DNA from: Oscillibacter valericigenes
GTDB taxonomy: Bacteria > Bacillota > Clostridia > Oscillospirales > Oscillospiraceae
Direction: 5' to 3'
DNA: 64,000 bases
Assembly: GCF_021531435.1 (NCBI RefSeq)
Contig: NZ_JAFBIS010000010.1
Coordinates: 1-64,000 of the forward strand
Within the stretch, counting starts at the first letter, position 1, and every line of letters begins with the position of its first letter. Below the pieces are notes generated by a model that was not told where the DNA came from, did no database searches, and saw only the letters and a list, made by a program, of their open reading frames with translations. Made by a program: the position numbers and the translations under genes. Of the stretch, positions 58,434 through 64,000 are shown piece after piece.

Positions 58434-59806
58434 AAGAAAAGAAAGCGGTGGACTTAGGCAGCGGCAGCGTGAAAAAGCTGCTGTTTTCCCTGGCTCTGCC
58501 CACCATCACGTCCCAGATCGTCAATATGCTCTATAACCTGGTGGACCGGGTCTACATCGGCCATATGCAGCCGGTGGACACCGTGGGCGCCCTGGCCCTC
58601 ACCGGCGTAGGCGTGTGCCTGCCGGTCATACTGGTGGTCTCCGCCTTCGCGGCGCTGATGGCCATGGGCGGCGCGCCCCGGGCCTCCATCCAGGAGGGAC
58701 GGGGCGACCTCCAGGGTGCGGAGCGCATCATGGGCAACTCCTTCAGTCTGCTCATCTGTACCGCCCTGATCCTGACCGTGGTGCTCCAGCTTTTCGCGGA
58801 ACCGCTGCTGCTGACCTTCGGCGCCAGCGAAAACACCATCAGCTACGCGCTGGATTACATGAAGATCTACTCTCTGGGCACCGTCAGCGTGCAGGTGACG
58901 CTGGGCATGAACGCCTATATCACCGCCCAGGGCTTCACCACCGTCAGCATGAAAACCGTCCTGATCGGCGCCATCCTGAACACCATTCTGGACCCCATCT
59001 TTATCTTCGCCCTGGGTCTCGGCGTCCGGGGCGCGGCCCTGGCCACCATTCTCTCCCAGACGGTGTCCGCGCTGTGGGTCCTGCGGTTCCTCACCGGCTC
59101 CCGGACGAAATGGAAGCTCCGCCCGGCCAATCTGAAGCCCGTGCCGGCCGTATTTCTGCCCTGTATCGCCCTGGGTCTGTCCCCATTCATCATGCAGTCT
59201 ACGGAGAGCCTGATCTCCGTCTGCTTCAACTCCTCCCTGCTGAAATACGGCGGCGACCTGGCGGTGGGCGCCATGACGGTGCTCATCAGCATCATGCAGC
59301 TGGCGATGATGCCCCTTCAGGGCCTGACACAGGGCGCCCAGCCCATCATCAGCTACAACTACGGCGCCCGGAACGCCCAGCGGGTGCGGGATGCCTTCCG
59401 GTGCCTGCTGGTCTCCTGTGTGGCCTACTCCATGACGCTGTGGGCCCTGGTGCAGCTCTTCCCCCAGGCTTTCGCCCTGATCTTCAACAACGACCCCGCT
59501 CTGGTGGAATACGCCGCCTGGGCGCTGCGGGTCTACATGGCCGCCACCGGCATTTTCGGGGTGCAGATCGCCTGCCAGCAGACCTTCATTGCGCTGGGCA
59601 ACGCCAAGACGTCCCTGTTCCTGGCCGTCCTGCGGAAGATCATCCTGCTGATCCCCCTCATCTTCATTCTCCCCCATTTCTTCACAAACAAGGTGTTCGC
59701 GGTCTTCCTGGCGGAACCCCTCGCGGATGTGCTGGCGGTGTGTACCACAGCCGCCATGTTCGCCGTCCAATTCAAAAAGAGCATGGCGGAGCTGGAGAAA
59801 ACATAA
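58430..59806 (+). CDS. MATE family multidrug efflux protein
   Basis: A 458-residue membrane protein with twelve spans in two six-helix halves, the normal MATE layout. Family features include LALPTITSQIVNMLYNLVDRVYIGH near residue 18 (in part), the GAPRASIQEGRGD cytoplasmic loop near 82-95, ITAQGFT near 165, and QGLTQGAQPIISYNYGARN near 300 (in part). It would export cationic drugs or metabolites using sodium or proton gradient. Start is TTG overlapping the marR stop; GAGGAGG lies upstream. Ends at a shared terminator. Confidence 0.93.
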   Translation: MKEKKAVDLGSGSVKKLLFSLALPTITSQIVNMLYNLVDRVYIGHMQPVDTVGALALTGVGVCLPVILVVSAFAALMAMGGAPRASIQEGRGDLQGAERIMGNSFSLLICTALILTVVLQLFAEPLLLTFGASENTISYALDYMKIYSLGTVSVQVTLGMNAYITAQGFTTVSMKTVLIGAILNTILDPIFIFALGLGVRGAALATILSQTVSALWVLRFLTGSRTKWKLRPANLKPVPAVFLPCIALGLSPFIMQSTESLISVCFNSSLLKYGGDLAVGAMTVLISIMQLAMMPLQGLTQGAQPIISYNYGARNAQRVRDAFRCLLVSCVAYSMTLWALVQLFPQAFALIFNNDPALVEYAAWALRVYMAATGIFGVQIACQQTFIALGNAKTSLFLAVLRKIILLIPLIFILPHFFTNKVFAVFLAEPLADVLAVCTTAAMFAVQFKKSMAELEKT

Positions 59807-59837
59807 AAAAAACGGACGCATCCGCGTCCGTTTTTTC
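59805..59837. terminator. Bidirectional terminator between the MATE and NCS2 genes
   Basis: AAAAAACGGACGC, loop ATCC, and its exact complement ending T6, between convergent genes. Confidence 0.9.
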
Positions 59838-61190
59838 TTATTTTTCCTTGGGCAGGATCAGATTCAGCAGCACCGCCATCAGCGTGGCGATGACCACCGG
59901 AGACTTGCCGAAGATCATGGTGACCGCCGCCGGGAACTGGCTCAGCGCTGCGCTGGCCTGGGAGATGCCCACGCCCAGAGCGGCGGACAGGCCCACGATG
60001 GTTGTATTCCGGGCCGTCAGGTCCTGGGAGGCGATGAGCTTCATGCCGGTCATGGCGATGGTGGAGAACACCGTGACGGTGGCGCCGCCCAGCACACACT
60101 GGGGAATGGTGGTCAGCACCGCCGCGAATTTGGGGGACACGCCCGCCAGCAGCAAAAACGCGCCGGCAAAGGTGAACACCGTCCGGTTCACCACCTTGTT
60201 AGTGGTGACGATGCCCACGTTCTGAGAATACGTGGCCGTGGGCAGACCGCCGAACAGCGCCGCCAGGATATTGCTGGCGCCGTAGGCGATGATGCCGCCC
60301 TGAAGCTCGCTGTCCGTCGGCTCCCGGTTCAGTCCGCCCACCGTGGTAGCGGTAAAGTCGCCGATGGCCTGGATGGAGTTAATGGCAAACAGCAATCCCA
60401 CCGCGATGCAGCTAGGCGCGTCAAAGGTGATGCCGAAATGCAGCAGACGGGGCAGGGAGAACCAGGCCGCGTCTCCCACGTCGGCAAAGCTGACCATGCC
60501 GAAGCACAGGGCCACCACGTAGCCAAACAGCATCCCCAGCAGAATAGACGCCAGCTTGCAGATGCCCTTGCCGTGGTGGTTCAGCACCAGGACCGCCGTC
60601 AGCGTCAGGGCCGCTACCAGCCAGTTCTGCCAGGAGCCGTATACCAGCGCCTCCGGCAGGCTCTTGGCCGCCACCGCCTCCGCCGTGTTGCCGGTGCCGC
60701 CGGCCATGTAGTTGATGGCGGTGGGATAGAGGGAAAGGCCGATGGTGAACACCACGGTCCCGGTGATGACCGGCGGGAACAAAAGCCGGATCTTCTTGAC
60801 AAAAATACCGACAATGATGGCTACAATGCCGCCCACCAGCATGGCGCCGGCGATGGCGGACACCCCGCCGCCGGAGGCGGCAATGGCCTGCATGCTGGGC
60901 ACGTAGGCAAAGCTGACGCCTAAGATGACCGGCAGGCCGGAGCCAAACCGTTTTCCGATGGGGAACAGCTGGAGCAGCGTCGACACGGCGGACATGACCA
61001 GAGACGCCTGTATCAGCAGCACGCGGTCCGCCTGACTGAGGCCGATGGCCCCGGCGATGATGATGGGCGGCGTGACACAGCCTACGATCATTGCCACCAG
61101 ATGCTGCAGGGCCAGAGAGACAGATGTGCCGAGCGGCGGAGTGCCGTGAAATTGAAACAGCAGTTCCTGCCGGGATGCTGAAGGTTCCAT
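59838..61190 (-). CDS. NCS2 family nucleobase permease (xanthine/uracil type)
   Basis: A 450-residue symporter with about fourteen hydrophobic segments. NCS2 hallmarks are the N-terminal ALQHLVAMIVGCVTPPII near 28, the substrate-site glutamate region in FAINSIQAIGDFTATT near 270, and the motif TATYSQNVGIVTTNKVVNR near 320 (QN followed by G). The TxxT/N pattern and xanthine-type QN-G motif favour a purine such as xanthine or urate over uracil, with limited confidence. Transcribed alone leftward; no purine riboswitch was found in its upstream region. Confidence 0.9.
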   Translation of the reverse strand: MEPSASRQELLFQFHGTPPLGTSVSLALQHLVAMIVGCVTPPIIIAGAIGLSQADRVLLIQASLVMSAVSTLLQLFPIGKRFGSGLPVILGVSFAYVPSMQAIAASGGGVSAIAGAMLVGGIVAIIVGIFVKKIRLLFPPVITGTVVFTIGLSLYPTAINYMAGGTGNTAEAVAAKSLPEALVYGSWQNWLVAALTLTAVLVLNHHGKGICKLASILLGMLFGYVVALCFGMVSFADVGDAAWFSLPRLLHFGITFDAPSCIAVGLLFAINSIQAIGDFTATTVGGLNREPTDSELQGGIIAYGASNILAALFGGLPTATYSQNVGIVTTNKVVNRTVFTFAGAFLLLAGVSPKFAAVLTTIPQCVLGGATVTVFSTIAMTGMKLIASQDLTARNTTIVGLSAALGVGISQASAALSQFPAAVTMIFGKSPVVIATLMAVLLNLILPKEK

Positions 61191-61316
61191 GATAGGCAGA
61201 GCCTCCTTCTCAAGAATAGGTCTACCTCTCTATGGTAACATACCTCCGCAGAAAATCAAACAAAAAATTTGTTTTCCTTAAAAAATATTTGTTTAGTTTT
61301 TTGGTGACTTTTACAA

Positions 61317-61351
61317 GAAGGCCCGCCCACATCCCTGTGCGCGGGCCCTCT
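61317..61351 (-). terminator. Terminator of the amidohydrolase-isomerase operon
   Basis: GAGGGCCCGC pairs with GCGGGCCTTC (minus strand, one mismatch) around a 14-base loop, 8 bases past the isomerase stop; T tract short. Confidence 0.55.
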
Positions 61352-61358
61352 TTACGTC

Positions 61359-62156
61359 TTACAAACCGGCTCTGACGCGGTTGATGGCCTCGACAGCCGC
61401 CGCGGAGCCGCTGCGGGGATACAGCTCAAAGGCGATCATCTGGTCGTAGCCGTGGTCGTACAGGTCCTGCAGCACCGCCCGGTAGTTGATGCAGCCGGTG
61501 CCCGGCTCGCCCCGGCCGGGGGCGTCCGCGATGTGGATGCAGCCGATGAGGTCCTGATACTTCCGCAGCGTCTCGATGATCTTGCCCTCGTTGAGGTACA
61601 TGTGGTAGGCGTCGTACAAAATCTTCACGTTGGGAGAGTTCACCATGCGGATGATCTCCGCGGCGTCCTTCGTGTACCGCAGGAAGTTGCCCAGGTGGTC
61701 CGTCTCCACGTTCAGGGCCTCCAGGCACAGGGTGACGCCCGCCTGCTCCGCCTCCGGCGCGATGGCCGCCAGGGAGCGGTACATGGCCATGGTCTTTTCC
61801 GCGTCGCTGTACTGGGGAAACAGGTCGGCGGCGTACTGCTTCGGCTCCGGCAGCAGCTCGTTGGAGTGGACCGCCAGCAGCTTACAGCCCACCTCCTGCG
61901 CCACTTTCAGGGAGCGGCGCAGATAGGCCAGGTACTCCTCGCCGTGGGCGGGGTCGCACAGGGAGATGGGGCCGTCGCCGCCCATGCAGGAAATTTCAAG
62001 GCCGTACTGGGCGCACAGAGCCTTCAACTCGTTCAGGTCCTTGGATTCCCAGTCCCAGATCTCCACATAGTCAAAGCCGTCCCGCCTGGCGGCGGCAAAC
62101 CGCTCCGCAAAGGGCAGTTCCTTGTAAATGACCTCGATGTTCACGGAATACTTCAT
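61359..62156 (-). CDS. Sugar-phosphate isomerase/epimerase family TIM-barrel protein (hydroxypyruvate isomerase-like)
   Basis: A 265-residue AP-endonuclease-2-type barrel. The start KYSVNIEVIYKELPFAERFAAARRDGFDYVEIWD (first strand and helix; core GFDYVEIWD) resembles hydroxypyruvate isomerase, with metal ligands in LCLEALN near 150, ILYDAYHMYLNEG near 185, IGCIHIADAPGRGEPGTG near 212 and AFELYP near 247. It should isomerise a small hydroxy-keto compound with a divalent metal. It lies 20 bases after the amidohydrolase gene, so the two are co-transcribed. The exact substrate is not known. Confidence 0.85.
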   Translation of the reverse strand: MKYSVNIEVIYKELPFAERFAAARRDGFDYVEIWDWESKDLNELKALCAQYGLEISCMGGDGPISLCDPAHGEEYLAYLRRSLKVAQEVGCKLLAVHSNELLPEPKQYAADLFPQYSDAEKTMAMYRSLAAIAPEAEQAGVTLCLEALNVETDHLGNFLRYTKDAAEIIRMVNSPNVKILYDAYHMYLNEGKIIETLRKYQDLIGCIHIADAPGRGEPGTGCINYRAVLQDLYDHGYDQMIAFELYPRSGSAAAVEAINRVRAGL

Positions 62157-62176
62157 CGCTGTTTCCTCCTTGAATT

Positions 62177-63619
62177 TCAGTCGGGCACCACGGGCACCGC
62201 GTCCGCCGGGATGGGGCAGGTGTAACCCTCCGCCGTCTGCTTTCGGAACTCCGCTTTCGCGGCCTCCAGCAGGGACGGGTCGGTCAGCAGGTCGATAGCG
62301 GCTGCGGCCAGCACCTTGCCGGCGTGGACGGCGGCCTTGTGGCCCAGTTCCGTCCCACCGCAGGACACGTTCTGCCAGCTGTGGCCGGGGCTGCCGTTGG
62401 GCCAGGCCGCCACATGGATCTGGCCGGTGGGCGTCTGCCAGCTCACGTCGCCTACGTCGGTGGAGCCGGGTTCAAAGGCGGGGCCCTGGTACAGGGGCGC
62501 CAGGAAGTCGTTCAGGGCGCCGTTCGCTTTCGCCCGCAGCTCCCGCACCTGGTCCGCCACAGCGCCGTCGAATTCGGCGCCGATGCCGGGCAGCGCGTCG
62601 CTGCCGGGGTAAGTCTTGGACAGGGCGTCGGCAAAGGCCTTCTCCTCCGCTGTGTGAGCGGGGACGCCCAGGGCCTCGAAATTGCGGTACAGCACGGTCT
62701 CCAGCGTGTGGTTGGGCACGGTGTCCGCCAGGCCGTCGATGAACTGCTTTTCAAAGGTGGTGCCGGTCATCAGCGCCGCGCCTTTGGCGATGTCATCCAC
62801 CCGCTTCTGCAGCTCCACCGCCTCGGAAACATGGTTGGAGCGAACCATGTACAGCACGCTGGCATAGGGCTGGACCACGTTGGGGCTGCGTCCGCCGGCG
62901 TCGGTGATGGCGTAATGGATGCGGGCCTTGGAGGGCATGTGCTCCCGCAGGAACTGGACGCCGATGTTCATCAGCTCCACCGCGTCCAGGGCGCTGCGGC
63001 CCCGGTCCGGGTCTCCGGCAGCGTGGGCGGCGATGCCGGTGAACTTGTACTGGGTCTGGATGCAGGAGTTGGAGGAACCAGTGACCACCTCGTTCACATC
63101 CTTGGGGTGCCAGGTCAGGGCCACGTCCAGGCCGTACCACAGTTTCTCCCGGGCCATAAACGCTTTGGCGGCGCCGCCCTCCTCGCCGGGGCAGCCGTAC
63201 AGCACCACGGTGCCGGGTATCCCGGTGCGCTCCAGATACGCCTTCACGCCCAGGGCTGCGGCAAGGGCGCCCGCGCCCAGCAGGTTGTGCCCGCAGCCGT
63301 GTCCGCAGCCGCCGGGGACGAGCTCCTCCCGCTCCAGGCTCCCGGCCTTCTGGGACAAGCCGGACAGCGCGTCATACTCCGCCAGGATGCCAATGACGGG
63401 CCGTCCGCTGCCGTAGCTGGCGGAAAAGGCCGTGGGGATACGGCAAATGCCCTTTTCCACGGCAAAGCCCTCTTTTTCCAAAACCTCGCAGTATTTGGCG
63501 GCAGACTTCTCCTCCTGAAGGGACAGCTCCGCGTAGCTCCAGACGCTGTCCGCCACGTCGGCAATGACCGCCGCCTTTTCATCCACGGCGGCGATGGCCG
63601 CCTGCTTCTCCTTCGTCAT
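62177..63619 (-). CDS. M20 family amidohydrolase (AbgB-like)
   Basis: A 480-residue M20 metallohydrolase of the aminobenzoyl-glutamate hydrolase type. Metal-binding blocks are GCGHGCGHNLLGAG near 108-121, GCPGEEGGAAKAF near 148 and TWHPKDVNEV near 175; the small dimerisation domain follows (residues 195-320) and the final metal His lies in SPGHSWQNV near 427. It would remove an acyl group from an amino acid or related amide. ATG at 63619 is used since an earlier ATG is 1 base from AAGGAG. Only about 15 bases separate it from the upstream ABC terminator, so it relies on read-through. Confidence 0.88.
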   Translation of the reverse strand: MTKEKQAAIAAVDEKAAVIADVADSVWSYAELSLQEEKSAAKYCEVLEKEGFAVEKGICRIPTAFSASYGSGRPVIGILAEYDALSGLSQKAGSLEREELVPGGCGHGCGHNLLGAGALAAALGVKAYLERTGIPGTVVLYGCPGEEGGAAKAFMAREKLWYGLDVALTWHPKDVNEVVTGSSNSCIQTQYKFTGIAAHAAGDPDRGRSALDAVELMNIGVQFLREHMPSKARIHYAITDAGGRSPNVVQPYASVLYMVRSNHVSEAVELQKRVDDIAKGAALMTGTTFEKQFIDGLADTVPNHTLETVLYRNFEALGVPAHTAEEKAFADALSKTYPGSDALPGIGAEFDGAVADQVRELRAKANGALNDFLAPLYQGPAFEPGSTDVGDVSWQTPTGQIHVAAWPNGSPGHSWQNVSCGGTELGHKAAVHAGKVLAAAAIDLLTDPSLLEAAKAEFRKQTAEGYTCPIPADAVPVVPD

Positions 63620-63636
63620 AAACATACTCCTTCCTG

Positions 63637-63667
63637 AAAAAAAGGGCACGCACGGAAGTGCGTGCCC
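63637..63667 (-). terminator. Terminator after the amino-acid ABC ATPase gene
   Basis: GGGCACGCAC, loop TTCC, GTGCGTGCCC and T7 on the minus strand, immediately upstream of the amidohydrolase gene. Confidence 0.88.
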
Positions 63668-63675
63668 TCGAACCA

Positions 63676-64000
63676 TCAAAGAACCTTGCTGAGGAAATCC
63701 TGGAGTCTGGGGTTCTGGGGATTGCCGAAAATATCCGCGGGAGTCCCCTGTTCCAGCAGCTTGCCGTCGGCCATGAACAGCACCCGGTTGCCCACTTCCC
63801 GGGCAAAGCCCATCTCATGGGTAACGACCACCATGCTCATGCCCTCCTGGGCCAGGCCCTTCATCACGTCCAGCACTTCGCCCACCATTTCGGGGTCCAG
63901 AGCGGAGGTGGGCTCGTCAAACAGCATGACCTCCGGCTCCATGGCCAGGGCCCGGACGATGGCCACACGCTGCTTCTGGCCGCCGGAGAGCTGGATGGGA
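63676..64000 (-). CDS. Polar amino-acid ABC transporter ATPase (partial, cut by right edge)
   Basis: The last 107 or so residues of a GlnQ/HisP-type ATPase, entering from the right edge. Visible are the signature [18 protein letters not shown], Walker [17 protein letters not shown], the switch His in [14 protein letters not shown] and the C-terminal [14 protein letters not shown] followed by [15 protein letters not shown], all diagnostic of the polar amino-acid uptake branch. The missing part would hold Walker A. It ends at a strong terminator; the downstream amidohydrolase may process the imported compound. Confidence 0.95.
   Translation of the reverse strand, partial: PIQLSGGQKQRVAIVRALAMEPEVMLFDEPTSALDPEMVGEVLDVMKGLAQEGMSMVVVTHEMGFAREVGNRVLFMADGKLLEQGTPADIFGNPQNPRLQDFLSKVL

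Noticed and set aside
61191-61316. Possible purine riboswitch before the NCS2 permease
   Set aside because: The conserved junction residues and three-stem layout of a purine aptamer are not seen; only an AT-rich stretch is present.
1-64000. CRISPR arrays, tRNA or rRNA genes
   Set aside because: No regularly spaced repeats, cloverleaf sequences or rRNA blocks were noticed when reading both strands; a covariance-model scan was not possible.

Overview
The window looks like a chromosomal segment of a GC-rich, monoderm Clostridia-type gut bacterium, most likely near the Oscillospiraceae (Oscillibacter/Lawsonibacter/Flavonifractor-like). This is inferred from gene content, not from a search: SLH-domain surface protein, TagGH/Wzm-Wzt-type exporter, many SigA-like promoters (TTGACA-N17-TATAAT), AGGAGG ribosome sites, an HrcA/CIRCE element, a YtrA-type GntR-ABC operon, an ECF sigma/DUF4179 pair and a glutamate-synthase-linked [FeFe]-hydrogenase. 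No tRNA, rRNA or CRISPR array was seen.

Layout. 1-10.3 kb: surface polysaccharide locus. A transposase tail abuts a truncated GT2 gene; two more glycosyltransferases, an ABC-2 exporter and an initiating sugar-phosphate transferase run leftward, while a GT4 enzyme and a Wzy/ligase-like membrane protein run rightward from an overlapping promoter pair at 6.6 kb. 10.4-15.2 kb: an orphan phage-tail-like protein, a large SLH surface protein and galE. 15.3-21.6 kb: a TetR-controlled operon encoding TolC-like, membrane-fusion and RND pump proteins. 21.8-22.9 kb: a zincin and a HAD phosphatase. 23.0-31.1 kb: a complete nine-gene histidine operon beginning with a hisZ-hisG fusion and ending with a PHP-type histidinol phosphatase.

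31.3-35.6 kb: a PhnD-like lipoprotein, a cupin, an ECF sigma factor with its likely anti-sigma, a MarR regulator and a small zinc-ribbon membrane protein. 35.8-41.5 kb: CIRCE-controlled htpG and a two-gene [FeFe]-hydrogenase/GltD-like operon. 41.8-45.9 kb: an LRR protein - VWA protein - MoxR ATPase - NifU-like operon of unknown role. 46.1-47.9 kb: an autoregulated GntR-ABC operon. 48.0-52.4 kb: CBS-containing pyrophosphatase, Xaa-Pro peptidase and pyrG with a long leader. 52.9-56.9 kb: a TrpX-type ABC transporter preceded by a 28-codon leader ORF and an intrinsic terminator (a candidate attenuator), plus a FAH-family enzyme. 57-64 kb: DegV, MarR-MATE, an NCS2 nucleobase permease, a TIM-barrel isomerase, an M20 amidohydrolase and the end of an amino-acid ABC ATPase gene.

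The best candidates for new biology are the LRR-VWA-MoxR-NifU operon, the leader ORF/terminator before the ABC operon, the overlapping face-to-face promoters of the polysaccharide locus, the RND-TolC-like system in an apparent monoderm, and the hisZG fusion. All calls come from reading the sequence alone; no database search was run.
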